A stretch of DNA of 64,000 bases. It comes from Hellea balneolensis DSM 19091 (GTDB lineage: Bacteria > Pseudomonadota > Alphaproteobacteria > Caulobacterales > Maricaulaceae). Shown here one piece after another: positions 18,144 to 26,658 of the stretch. Where the stretch lies: the NCBI RefSeq assembly GCF_000428525.1, contig NZ_AUAC01000002.1, positions 744,001 to 808,000 on the forward strand. The letters run 5' to 3'. Under the pieces are notes generated by a model. It was not told the DNA's origin. It searched no databases and worked only from the letters and a program-made list of their open reading frames with translations. The first letter of the stretch is position 1. Each line of letters opens with the position of its first letter. The position numbers were made by a program, and so were the translations under genes.

Positions 18144-19478
18144 ATGAAACGCAACCTCATAAACACGGTTTGTTTTGCACTAAGTGCCGCCGCAATGATA
18201 GCCGCGCCCGCAAATGCCAAATCCTGGGTCGATAGTAGTTCATCAAAAACGCGGGTGGCCGCTAAAGTCGTCAAAGATGATATGGTGCTCATGCGGACTG
18301 AGTCGGCTTTCAAAGAAGTTCGCGTCGCGAATGCTGAGATTGCCGACGTTGTGGTCTTAACCGATAAGTCTTTTCAGGTCATGGGCAAAGCCCGCGGCAA
18401 GACAAATGTCATGTTATATGATGCGGATAAACGCTTGGTCGATATTGTCGATGTCACAGTCGGGTTTGATATGGCAGGGCTTAAAAAATCGCTTTTCGAA
18501 ACATTTCCAAATGACAAAATCGAAGTTCGCAACATGGCGGGCGGCGTATATTTGTCGGGCAATGTGTCCACTGACTCCGTTGCGCGGCAAGCTGAAAAAA
18601 TTGCGCAAGCTTACGCCCCTGACCGCGTTACAAATGGATTATCAATTAAGGATTCTCACCAAGTTATGCTTGAGGTCAGGTTTGTCGAAGCCACTCGCGA
18701 TGCTGTAAAAGAACTAGGCATTGGGCTCTTAACGCAACGCGCTGGCGATTTCGCGTTTCAAAATGGTTCAGCCTTAGCCAATCCCGTTTTATCTGGTGTT
18801 TTGCGAAACACCTTTGGGCGCACTACATTGGACACGTCTATTGAGGCCTTGGAAGAAAAAGGTGTAATTCGCACCATGGCCGAGCCAAACCTCGTCTCAA
18901 TGTCTGGTGAAACAGCTAGCTTTCTTGCTGGCGGTGAATTTCCAATACCTGTTCAAGCCGACCAAGGCCGGATAACTATCGAGTTTCGTCAATTTGGTGT
19001 GGGACTCGCCTTTACACCAACGGTTTTAGATGACGGAATTATCAACTTGAAAGTCGCTCCAGAAGTCAGCCAACTCGATAATACAAACTCTGTACGCGTC
19101 GGAGATATTCAAGTCCCTGCCCTACGTGTGCGCCGCGCGAATACAACAATTGAACTCAGAAACTCACAAAGTTTTGCTATCGCAGGTCTTTTGCAAAATG
19201 AGAGCAGTAATCGTAAAACCCAAACGCCGTGGATTGGGGACATCCCTGTATTAGGTTCGCTCTTTCGCTCTACACGTTACCAGAAAGCGGAAACTGAACT
19301 CGTTATCATTGTTACCCCACGCCTCGTGCAACCGGCCTCTGATATTTCAAAGCTCGCGTCACCACTCGACAGCCTCTCTATTCCAGGCGATGTGGAGAGT
19401 TTTTTAAGTGGAGCTTTGGAGGGGCCAGTTGCAGAGCAAGGCGGTCTATCGGGAAGCTATGGATATGCACAAGAATAG
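18144..19478 (+). CDS. cpaC: Tad pilus secretin CpaC (RcpA)
   Basis: 444 residues from the ATG at 18144, which gives a clean signal peptide ending ANAK; a GTG three codons earlier overlaps cpaB. It has an N-terminal secretin/TonB short N domain (about 25-100), a BON-like segment (about 105-165, FPNDKIEVRNMAGGVYLSGNV), then the secretin core with EVSQLDNTNSV and a C-terminal PWIGDIPVLGSLFRS, the classical secretin signature. It forms the outer-membrane pore for the pilus. Confidence 0.92.
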   Translation: MKRNLINTVCFALSAAAMIAAPANAKSWVDSSSSKTRVAAKVVKDDMVLMRTESAFKEVRVANAEIADVVVLTDKSFQVMGKARGKTNVMLYDADKRLVDIVDVTVGFDMAGLKKSLFETFPNDKIEVRNMAGGVYLSGNVSTDSVARQAEKIAQAYAPDRVTNGLSIKDSHQVMLEVRFVEATRDAVKELGIGLLTQRAGDFAFQNGSALANPVLSGVLRNTFGRTTLDTSIEALEEKGVIRTMAEPNLVSMSGETASFLAGGEFPIPVQADQGRITIEFRQFGVGLAFTPTVLDDGIINLKVAPEVSQLDNTNSVRVGDIQVPALRVRRANTTIELRNSQSFAIAGLLQNESSNRKTQTPWIGDIPVLGSLFRSTRYQKAETELVIIVTPRLVQPASDISKLASPLDSLSIPGDVESFLSGALEGPVAEQGGLSGSYGYAQE

Positions 19479-19487
19479 GAAAATAAG

Positions 19488-19742
19488 ATGAAATCAATTT
19501 TGACAATAACCTGTCTTGCCAGTCTATCCGCTTGCGCGACAACGCAGCCAGCCCTTCAAAGTGGGTCTTCAGAGTTTGGCGTGGCCGTACGACAAAATAT
19601 AGCTGCTCAAGCTGTAGCCCCGACAGCGAGGCAAAAAGCCGATACTTATATCCCTGCAGATGCAACCAAGCGGGCTAAAGCGCGCGAGAGCTACCGCAAT
19701 GGCGAAACGCCCGAGCCCACACCCATAACAACAACAGATTAA
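19488..19742 (+). CDS. cpaD: Miniature CpaD-like pilus lipoprotein
   Basis: 84 residues only. A lipoprotein signal ends LSAC (Cys at about 16). The rest, SSEFGVAVRQNIAAQAVAP then a stretch ending ESYRNGE, matches the C-terminal end of CpaD, whose usual form has NFGCA..NLAAMVANP and a closing YR motif. The position between cpaC and cpaE is the normal cpaD place. CpaD proteins are usually about 200 residues or more, so the N-terminal part is missing here, and the conserved Cys of NFGC is Val. I see no frameshift remnant: the signal peptide is joined directly to the C-terminal motif. Probably an outer-membrane secretin partner in minimal form. Confidence 0.7.
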   Translation: MKSILTITCLASLSACATTQPALQSGSSEFGVAVRQNIAAQAVAPTARQKADTYIPADATKRAKARESYRNGETPEPTPITTTD

Positions 19743-19774
19743 TTCAAAGAAACCCATCAGAAGGAAGGCTAATA

Positions 19775-19864
19775 ATGACCATTTCGACATTTTTTAAATC
19801 CTTCGCAAAATGTAAAATAGGGCCAGTTATTATCCGGGGCGAAAACCCGAATACGGGCGCTTAG
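19775..19864 (+). CDS. Possible 29-residue small protein in the Tad operon
   Basis: ATG at 19775 with a strong AAGGAAGG ribosome site six bases upstream. It encodes a basic 29-residue peptide starting MTISTFFKSFAKCK and ending in TAG, and that stop overlaps the AGGAG ribosome site of cpaE. It fills most of the cpaD-cpaE gap. It could be a real microprotein or a translational-coupling leader. No family recognised. Confidence 0.4.
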   Translation: MTISTFFKSFAKCKIGPVIIRGENPNTGA

Positions 19865-19872
19865 GAGTGGTT

Positions 19873-20727
19873 ATGACAGCATCAATTATGGTCAATAATG
19901 ACATGCTTGACATCCCTGAGACTGAAAATCACGTGCACTGCATATCCATTATGGGCGCGGCAGGCGGTGTTGGCGCAACTAGCCTATGCGTTCAAATTGC
20001 GCATAATATTGCGATGGAAAGTCAGAAAAACACAAACCGAAAAGAACGCACAAAAGAACCGCGTATATGTCTTATTGATTTAGATTTTGAAGGCGGAGCC
20101 TGTTCGCATCATCTAGATCTTGCGCCGAATATGTCTGTGTCCGATTTAACAGTCTCCACGGATGGTATTGACCGGGCCTTCGTTTCAGCTTTAACTTCAA
20201 CCCATTCTTCAGGTATTGATCTCATTGCAACGCCCAACAGCTTGGGCGGAAATGATATGGTAAACCCGTCAACCATCGTCTCTTTATTGGATATCGTTTC
20301 TCAGATGTATGACCACATTGTGATCGATGTTCCGCGTTATTGGAGACCTTGGAATATCGCAGCTATAGGCGCGTCTGACAGGTTTATTATTCTTACGGAG
20401 CTGACGATACCTGCTTTGCATTTGGCGCGGATGAGAATGAATGCTGTAGAAGAAAAACTCGGTGAACATATTCGTGCAGAAGTCATAATCAATAAATTTG
20501 AGCGCCGATCTTTCCGAAATGCCTTGCGTCAGAAAGATGCTGAAACGGCTTTAAATAGAGACATCACAGCAACAATTTGTATTGACACTGATACACTGCG
20601 AGACGCGATTAATTGCGGCGAACCAGCAGGTGTTGTGCGTCCGGAAAGTCGTTACGTGAAAGACAGCCGCAAAGTTTATAAATTGCTTCAGCCAGAGCAA
20701 ATTAAAAGCAAACGCTCCGCCGCGTAA
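19873..20727 (+). CDS. cpaE: Tad pilus ParA/MinD-like ATPase CpaE (TadZ), short form
   Basis: 284 residues from the ATG at 19873 with AGGAG five bases before; a GTG at 19867 overlaps that site. A P-loop region GAAGGVGATS (about 28-37) is typical of CpaE/TadZ: the Walker A lysines are replaced, as in that family. Then CLIDLDFEGGACSHHLDL (Walker A' region) and HIVIDVPRYW. CpaE positions the pilus machinery at the pole. Usual CpaE proteins carry a receiver-like domain of over 100 residues in front; here only about 20 residues precede the ATPase, so that domain is absent. Confidence 0.85.
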   Translation: MTASIMVNNDMLDIPETENHVHCISIMGAAGGVGATSLCVQIAHNIAMESQKNTNRKERTKEPRICLIDLDFEGGACSHHLDLAPNMSVSDLTVSTDGIDRAFVSALTSTHSSGIDLIATPNSLGGNDMVNPSTIVSLLDIVSQMYDHIVIDVPRYWRPWNIAAIGASDRFIILTELTIPALHLARMRMNAVEEKLGEHIRAEVIINKFERRSFRNALRQKDAETALNRDITATICIDTDTLRDAINCGEPAGVVRPESRYVKDSRKVYKLLQPEQIKSKRSAA

Positions 20728-20786
20728 ACCTCTCTTTAATCGTATTTTTAAACGCGGAATTATTGCCCATTTGTTAAGTCGAACGC

Positions 20787-22265
20787 ATGGGTCGATTTTC
20801 AAATATTTTAAGTAATGTAACGCCATCTGAAACACCTGTTTCAGCACCGCTAAAGACGGTAGCCCAAAGCTCACCTCAAGATCTGATCTCAGCTGTCAAA
20901 ACTGTTGAACCGATCAAAGAATCCACTGCGCCCAGCAAAGCATCTTCAAAAGAAGATGAGTGGCTGGATATTAAAATAAAAATGCATAGCCGCTTAATTG
21001 ATGAAATTGACTTGGCTGCGCTTGACGGCATGGAAACACCTGTTTTGCGCGAAAAAGTTCATGCTGTTGTAAAAGAGATGGTGCATGAGGATAAGCTAAA
21101 ACTAAACTCAAGCGAAATTGATGATTTAGCCTCCGGCATATTCGACGAAATGACTGGCTTGGGCCCCCTTGAACCCATACTTCAGGATGAAACCATTTCT
21201 GATATTTTGATAAACACCCATGAGCAGGTTTATATTGAACGGCGCGGCGAGTTAGAGCTTTCAAAAGTTCGCTTTGCCGACGAAGCCCACCTCTTGCGTA
21301 TTATTAACCGAATTGTTTCTACAGTCGGGCGGCGCGTGGACGAAAGCCAGCCGCTTTGTGATGCCCGGTTGCTCGACGGCTCCCGCGTTAATGTTGCGAT
21401 TGCACCTGTGGCTGTAGACGGTCCTCTTGTTTCTATTCGGAAATTTTCAAAGTCTCCTTTAACGCTCGACAAACTTGTAGAATTCAATGCAATCCCGGAT
21501 GTTGTGGCTCAATTTTTATGGGCAGCGTGTAAAGCACGCGTAACAATTCTCATTTCAGGTGGTACAGGTTCGGGAAAAACGACACTTTTAAACGCATTAT
21601 CACAATCAATTTCTCACAAAGAAAGATTGATTACGATTGAAGACGCCGCCGAACTCCAATTGCAACAGCCTCATGTCGCACGCATGGAAACACGCCCTCC
21701 GAATATTGAGGGCAAAGGCGAAATTCGTCAGCGCGGACTAGTAAAGAACGCATTGCGCATGCGTCCTGACCGCGTAATTCTTGGTGAAGTTCGTGGCGAG
21801 GAAGCTTTTGACATGCTCCAAGCCATGAATACGGGTCACGAGGGGTCAATGGCGACCCTTCATGCCAATACCCCACGCGATGCGATTACAAGGCTAGAGC
21901 AGATGGTTGCGATGGGCGATATGAAAATTACGCCCGAAGCTGTCGCCGGACAAATCGCATCAGCGGTTGGCATTATTGTGCAAGCCGTGCGATTGTCTGA
22001 CGGACAGCGCAAAATAACGTCCATATCTGAAATTACGGGTATGGAAGGCGCAATTATTCAAATGCAGGAAATTTTCAATTACACGCGTACTGGAACGGGT
22101 CCAAAGCACGAAGTCATTGGGGAGTTCCGGTCGACCGGTATTCGGCCACGTTGCCTTGAAGAGATCAAAACCCGGGATATTCCTTTACCTGAAGGTCTGT
22201 TCGAACCTAAAGTTTTACCCGCTGGTAAAATTACGGAAAAAACGATCAAAGAACGTGTGGGTTAG
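20787..22265 (+). CDS. cpaF: Tad pilus secretion ATPase CpaF (TadA)
   Basis: 492 residues, type II/IV secretion ATPase of the VirB11 class that powers pilus extension and retraction. An N-terminal disordered Ser/Pro/Thr stretch is followed by an N-terminal domain (DEMTGLGPLEPILQDETISDI), Walker A ISGGTGSGKTTLLNAL (about 256-271), the Asp box and Walker B in MRPDRVILGEVRGEEAFDML, and the His box GSMATLHANTPRDAI. Three bases separate its stop from tadB. Confidence 0.95.
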   Translation: MGRFSNILSNVTPSETPVSAPLKTVAQSSPQDLISAVKTVEPIKESTAPSKASSKEDEWLDIKIKMHSRLIDEIDLAALDGMETPVLREKVHAVVKEMVHEDKLKLNSSEIDDLASGIFDEMTGLGPLEPILQDETISDILINTHEQVYIERRGELELSKVRFADEAHLLRIINRIVSTVGRRVDESQPLCDARLLDGSRVNVAIAPVAVDGPLVSIRKFSKSPLTLDKLVEFNAIPDVVAQFLWAACKARVTILISGGTGSGKTTLLNALSQSISHKERLITIEDAAELQLQQPHVARMETRPPNIEGKGEIRQRGLVKNALRMRPDRVILGEVRGEEAFDMLQAMNTGHEGSMATLHANTPRDAITRLEQMVAMGDMKITPEAVAGQIASAVGIIVQAVRLSDGQRKITSISEITGMEGAIIQMQEIFNYTRTGTGPKHEVIGEFRSTGIRPRCLEEIKTRDIPLPEGLFEPKVLPAGKITEKTIKERVG

Positions 22266-22267
22266 TC

Positions 22268-23227
22268 GTGAACACTTACCCAATATGGCTCATTTATCTT
22301 ATGGTGTTTTGTGGAGGCTTTTTAGCTCTACAAGCCTTCATGGGGGCTGGGCGTCAAGCGGCTGTTAAAGTCAAAATGGCGAACGACAGGCTTCGCCGCA
22401 TGCAGACAGAAGAAACACAAGCGGATGTGGTCGCAAAAATCAGAAAATCACGCAGCCTTACGGAGTCAGGAGACTTAAAAGGAGCCCTTATCTGGCTCAA
22501 TAATTTAGTCTTGCAGTCAGGCCTTCGCTTGGGTGCCAATAACATCTATTACATATTGGCTGGAATGGCGGTCAGTTTGGGCCTCATGCTATTTCTCCTT
22601 AAAGGAACTTTAATTTGGGTAGGAATAGGCGCGATTTCAGGACTAATCATACCAATTCTAGGTCTAAAATTTTTGGTCAAACGTCGCCGTAATAAGGCAG
22701 TTAGCCAATTACCTGAGGCCTTAGACGTTATTGTTCGATCTCTTTCAGCAGGGCATCCCGTACCTGTTGCGATGGCTCTTGTAGCACGAGAAATGTCAGA
22801 CCCTATAGGGTCTGAATTCGGTATTGCCAGTGATGAAGTCTCATTTGGATCAAAAGTAAGTACCGCAATACAGCGCCTTTCAGACCGTATAGGCCATGAT
22901 GATTTTGAACTTTTCTCTGCAATGATACGCCTTCAAGAACGCACGGGTGGTAACCTTGCAGAACTATTGCGTGCCAACGCAAAAACCACCCGAGACAGAC
23001 AAAAAATGCGCCTCCGTATTAAGGCTTGCTCCGCAGAGGGCCGAATGTCTGCAATGATCCTCAACATTGCGCCTATCGCTCTATTTATGTTGATCAAATT
23101 TACATCTCCTGACTTTTACGGCGACGTATCTGATAGCGACCTTATAAAGCCTGCTTTTATTGGTGTGGCGATCTGGATGACTATCGGTAATCTTGTCATG
23201 CGCAAAATGATAAATTTCAGAATTTAG
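22268..23227 (+). CDS. tadB: Tad pilus inner-membrane platform protein TadB
   Basis: 319 residues, GTG start immediately after cpaF. Membrane helices lie near 5-20, 95-140 and 265-312, with a T2SSF domain (LPEALDVIVRSLSAGHPVPVAMALVAREMSDPIG) between. It is the GspF-like platform that transfers pilin into the fibre. Seven bases separate it from tadC. Confidence 0.92.
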   Translation: MNTYPIWLIYLMVFCGGFLALQAFMGAGRQAAVKVKMANDRLRRMQTEETQADVVAKIRKSRSLTESGDLKGALIWLNNLVLQSGLRLGANNIYYILAGMAVSLGLMLFLLKGTLIWVGIGAISGLIIPILGLKFLVKRRRNKAVSQLPEALDVIVRSLSAGHPVPVAMALVAREMSDPIGSEFGIASDEVSFGSKVSTAIQRLSDRIGHDDFELFSAMIRLQERTGGNLAELLRANAKTTRDRQKMRLRIKACSAEGRMSAMILNIAPIALFMLIKFTSPDFYGDVSDSDLIKPAFIGVAIWMTIGNLVMRKMINFRI

Positions 23228-23234
23228 TCGCGCC

Positions 23235-24158
23235 ATGCTTAGTTTTACAAATTCTCTCACAATTATCGTCGCCTTAAGTTTCTTGGCTATATCCATTGGC
23301 TTAATGTTTCTTGCTGCGCGTAACGCATTTAATCATAATCGACAGCTGAATAAGCGTCTTGTAAGCAGCAATGACGCTGACATTGAAAACATTGGTCTCA
23401 AACCAAAAAGAAAATGGCTCTCCCGCATGGGCGACCATTTAACTTTACCCGGAGCTGAAGAAATAACACGAATCCGCTCAGAACTTGCCAAGGCCGGGTA
23501 TTACGATGAAGCAGCTGTGAAAACATTCTATGCAATAAGAGTGATATCGCTCTTCGGCCCGCAACTCATATTACTGCTTTGTTGGAGCCTTGTTTGGGAG
23601 AATATGGGAGCGAAGAAGATTATTCTTTTAGCTTCGACCTTGGCGGTATCAGGTCTTCTCGGACCAAATATGTTTATCCGCTGGAAACAAAAGCGCCGCA
23701 CACTGAGATGCAAAGAAGGCTTTCCAGATATGACCGACCTTATGGTCGCCTGTATTGAAGCAGGTCTTGGGTTGGACGCAGCACTTATGCGCGTGAGTAA
23801 TGAACTCGGCGGAAGATATCCGGCCTTGAAAGTTAATCTTGAAATTATGAACCTCGAGTTACGAGCGGGTCGAGAGCGTCATAAAGCGATGATGAACTTT
23901 GCAGAACGGATAGGTTTAGAGGAAGCGAAGGCACTCGCCATAATGCTAAGACAAGCTGAAGAGATGGGTTCATCAATGGGAGCGGCGCTACGTACGTTCT
24001 CAGATGATATGCGCACAAAACGCATGTTGCTTGCCGAAGAGAAAGCCATGGCACTATCCGCAAAACTAACAATTCCTCTGATAGTCTTTATTTTTCCGAC
24101 CCTAATGGTCATGCTGTTACTGCCTGCAGGCATTCGTTTGGCTGAGACATTGAGTTAG
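23235..24158 (+). CDS. tadC: Tad pilus inner-membrane platform protein TadC
   Basis: 307 residues. Paralogue of tadB: membrane helices near 5-25, 105-145 and 275-300, with the T2SSF domain FPDMTDLMVACIEAGLGLDA and LEEAKALAIMLRQAEEMGSS. It pairs with TadB as the pilus platform. It follows tadB directly and precedes tadD by two bases. Confidence 0.92.
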   Translation: MLSFTNSLTIIVALSFLAISIGLMFLAARNAFNHNRQLNKRLVSSNDADIENIGLKPKRKWLSRMGDHLTLPGAEEITRIRSELAKAGYYDEAAVKTFYAIRVISLFGPQLILLLCWSLVWENMGAKKIILLASTLAVSGLLGPNMFIRWKQKRRTLRCKEGFPDMTDLMVACIEAGLGLDAALMRVSNELGGRYPALKVNLEIMNLELRAGRERHKAMMNFAERIGLEEAKALAIMLRQAEEMGSSMGAALRTFSDDMRTKRMLLAEEKAMALSAKLTIPLIVFIFPTLMVMLLLPAGIRLAETLS

Positions 24159-24160
24159 AT

Positions 24161-25051
24161 ATGAAGCGAAGTCTGTTTCTAATTCTCGTTTTTGTAGCCA
24201 GCCTCTCCTGTAGCGCATTTGCAGAAGAGGCAACCGATGTCCCTACGCCAGAAATTTCGCCAATAGAGCGTTCGTCTAATAGCGTTTTTGATCTGCTTGC
24301 CCCCTTAATTGAAGCTCGGAACTTTTATGAAAATGGACAATTCGAAGAAAGTTATCAAAGTTACTCAGCAGTTTTCTTGCATGATCCGGATAACATAGAT
24401 GTTCTTTTTGGCTTAGCACGCTCAGCTTTGAAAATTGGAAAAAATGATATCGCTGTAAAAGCTTTTATACGGCTCTCAAAATATGACTTAAAACCTGGTC
24501 AGGCCCTTGAACAATTTGCTGGGTTAGTTTTAGCTGAGACCGCCGCAGGAACATTAGAAAACCCTGAAGCGAGATTAAAACAAGCCATAAAAATTACGCC
24601 TAATGATCACAGATTGTGGAATGCTTTAGGGCAGTTTTATGATTCACAAAACCGATGGGATGAGAGCAAAACGGCATACGGAGAAGCGCATTTAGCAGGT
24701 TTTTCCTTGGCAGGTCTTAATAACAATATTGGGATGTCATATTTAGCTCAAAAAAAATATAAAATCGCAGAAGCCTACTTTCATAGAGCTCGTATAGCTA
24801 ATCCAAATCAGGTTCAGTTTGAGAATAATCACCGCTTTTCACTGCTAATGCAGGGTAAGTATAATCGGGCTCTGAAGAATCTCGCCTCCGCACAGGCCGG
24901 ACTTATCCTGAGTGATGCTGGATTTATCGCGCTTCAACGTGAGGAGTATCTCTTGGCCAGAATTCTTTTGGAAAAATCTATAGAGGTCAGTCCGCGATAC
25001 AATGAACAAGCGGTTCGCAATCTTGAGATACTAGGGTCTGTGGACAATTAA
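24161..25051 (+). CDS. tadD: Tad pilus TPR protein TadD
   Basis: 296 residues. A signal peptide (MKRSLFLILVFVASLSCSAFA) is followed by about four tetratricopeptide-like repeats between 45 and 290 (for example HRLWNALGQFYDSQNRWDESKTAYGEAHLAG). TadD-type proteins help secretin assembly or stability. The stop codon TAA lies inside the left terminal repeat of the element at 25034. Across the empty site the frame would continue some 35 codons into antisense of the next gene, so the insertion appears to have supplied the present C-terminus (GSVDN). Confidence 0.85.
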   Translation: MKRSLFLILVFVASLSCSAFAEEATDVPTPEISPIERSSNSVFDLLAPLIEARNFYENGQFEESYQSYSAVFLHDPDNIDVLFGLARSALKIGKNDIAVKAFIRLSKYDLKPGQALEQFAGLVLAETAAGTLENPEARLKQAIKITPNDHRLWNALGQFYDSQNRWDESKTAYGEAHLAGFSLAGLNNNIGMSYLAQKKYKIAEAYFHRARIANPNQVQFENNHRFSLLMQGKYNRALKNLASAQAGLILSDAGFIALQREEYLLARILLEKSIEVSPRYNEQAVRNLEILGSVDN

Positions 25052-25297
25052 GGTTGAGTTAAGACGGGCGCGATTTTGAACGAATTTGAGGCGCAGACCG
25101 CAAGGTGGTGTTTGCACCACCGAGGATTTGCAACGCAGAAGTCGTTCAAAAGCGCCGCGCCGCTTCGCGGTATGGACAAAATCACCTATTTCGTCGTCGA
25201 AAAGCCTCGCCGTGCGGACGCACGCCTTCGAATTTTCTTCTAAAATTATGTGATTTTGCCTCATATCTTAATCTTAACCTTAATTTTCCACAGACCC
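25034..25297. mobile_element. MITE-like element with 31/32-bp terminal inverted repeats and TA flanks
   Basis: The left end 25034-25064 and the reverse complement of 25266-25297 agree at all but two mismatches and one indel over 32 positions. Both begin GGGTCTGTGGA. Each end is flanked by TA (25032-25033 and 25298-25299) inside the sequence C-TA-[element]-TA-G. This is what an IS630/Tc1-mariner-type insertion into a CTAG target would leave. The interior has several hairpins: GGTGGTG/CACCACC, CCGC/GCGG, CGTGC/GCACG, and a larger GGCGC(GA)TTTTGAACGA pairing with TCGTTCAAAAGCGCC. It encodes no transposase and no convincing ORF. It sits exactly between the convergent tadD and exoD-like genes. Confidence 0.8.
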
Positions 25298-25896
25298 TAG
25301 AAGCCAGACATGATGAGGTTCGTTACGCCAAACGCTACACCAACGCTCAGCAAAAAACCCATTATAATCAAAACTCCATCACGAGCCGTGATGCCCAATC
25401 CCAATAAACCAATAATAAAAGCGGGTGCAACAACACCAAAAGGTACCATTCCCAAAGGAAGTAAAGTCGCGGCCAGAATAATCGCGAGCAAGGCCGTAAA
25501 TGCTTGCATAGGCCCGCTAGTAACCCAAGGTAGTCTTGGCCTGATCACGCTATCAATTTTGCGCAAAAAGGGAGACACTTTATCCTGAGTTTTCTCTAGC
25601 GCAGAGTCTGAAATTTTAACTTTTCGCAATATTGACGGCATCCAAGGATGTGGCCGTCTAAACAAAAGCTGCAAAGCAAAAATGATAACAACCAAGCCAA
25701 AAGCTGCAGGTAAACCCGGGATTGCTCCTATGGGCGTCATAAGGAATAAACTGCAAAGTATCATGACAGGGCCAAAAGCACGATCGCCAAAGGCTTTGAC
25801 CAAATCCACTAAGTCAACTTTTTCCCCACCTGCGGCTTCTCGCGCTCTTTTGAGGATATCCTCTAAGGGTTTATCTGGTGTATCCGCGGCATTCAT
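25297..25896 (-). CDS. ExoD-family membrane protein
   Basis: 199 residues. An N-terminal amphipathic segment (LEDILKRAREAAGGEKVDLVDLV) is followed by the ExoD signature FGDRAFGPVMILCSLFLMTPIGAIPGLP and three or more further hydrophobic segments up to the C-terminus. ExoD was named for exopolysaccharide synthesis in rhizobia; its biochemical role is unclear. The TAG stop is formed from the CTAG target of the adjacent element, so the insertion left this C-terminus unchanged. Confidence 0.85.
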   Translation of the reverse strand: MNAADTPDKPLEDILKRAREAAGGEKVDLVDLVKAFGDRAFGPVMILCSLFLMTPIGAIPGLPAAFGLVVIIFALQLLFRRPHPWMPSILRKVKISDSALEKTQDKVSPFLRKIDSVIRPRLPWVTSGPMQAFTALLAIILAATLLPLGMVPFGVVAPAFIIGLLGLGITARDGVLIIMGFLLSVGVAFGVTNLIMSGF

Positions 25897-25972
25897 ACTC
25901 TGCCGATAGCATAAAATTTAAAGCATGCCATAAAAGGATTGCACATATCTGCTAAGCTTTTTAAGGGGCGTT

Positions 25973-26596
25973 ATGTCTTTGGAACTCTGGCTGGCGCTAG
26001 TCGCTCTGTTTGGTATTGGCGGTCTTACCCCCGGCCCCGCAGTTATGCTCGTGATGGCGTCGTCTTTTCGCTACGGCTTCAGGCCGGCCATGTTACCTGC
26101 ACTCGGAATTGCCAGCGCAAATGTGATTTGGTTATTGCTAGCAGCCTCAGGCGCGGCGGCCCTTGCTACAACTTTTCCCAAGGCTTTTTTAGCACTCAAA
26201 GTCGCAGGCGTTTTGGTGATTCTTTATTTAGCCCTGTCTGCGATGTTCGGCCCCCTCCACGACCCCAATGCTCAGGCCGCAGAGGCGCCGCCTCGGGGGA
26301 AGCTATATTCAAGAGGTCTTGCCTTGCAGCTCTCAAGTCCAATGCCGCTTGTCTATTTTGGCCTGTTACTACCCAATTATTTTGATCCGTCCTATTCTAT
26401 TCCTCAACAAGTTTTTATTATGTTTGTCACTGTAACAGCGACTGAGTTACTGGGCTTAGGCGCATATGCTTATGGCGCGCAAAAAATCAGGCGCTGGCTC
26501 AATAATGAAAGACAAGCACGGGCTTTTAACATTTTTATAGGCTTGGTCATGATTGCTTCAGGATTATGGGCTATTTGGTCCACGAGCAGCCATTAA
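25973..26596 (+). CDS. LysE/RhtB-family amino-acid exporter
   Basis: 207 residues with six hydrophobic segments. The family signature FGIGGLTPGPAVMLVMASS is at 13-31, and ALKVAGVLVILYLALSAM follows. AAGGGG lies before the ATG at 25973. These proteins export amino acids or related small molecules through the inner membrane; the substrate cannot be told. Diverges from the exoD-like gene. Confidence 0.88.
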   Translation: MSLELWLALVALFGIGGLTPGPAVMLVMASSFRYGFRPAMLPALGIASANVIWLLLAASGAAALATTFPKAFLALKVAGVLVILYLALSAMFGPLHDPNAQAAEAPPRGKLYSRGLALQLSSPMPLVYFGLLLPNYFDPSYSIPQQVFIMFVTVTATELLGLGAYAYGAQKIRRWLNNERQARAFNIFIGLVMIASGLWAIWSTSSH

Positions 26597-26658
26597 GCCT
26601 TGCATTCGCAATCAGCCGCGCTAAGACGCGCCCGACTTAAAATATATGAGATAAACAC

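Noticed and set aside
25031-25407. Frames on both strands across the tadD/exoD junction
   Set aside because: They run through the inverted repeats and hairpins of the inserted element and reflect its palindromes, not a protein.
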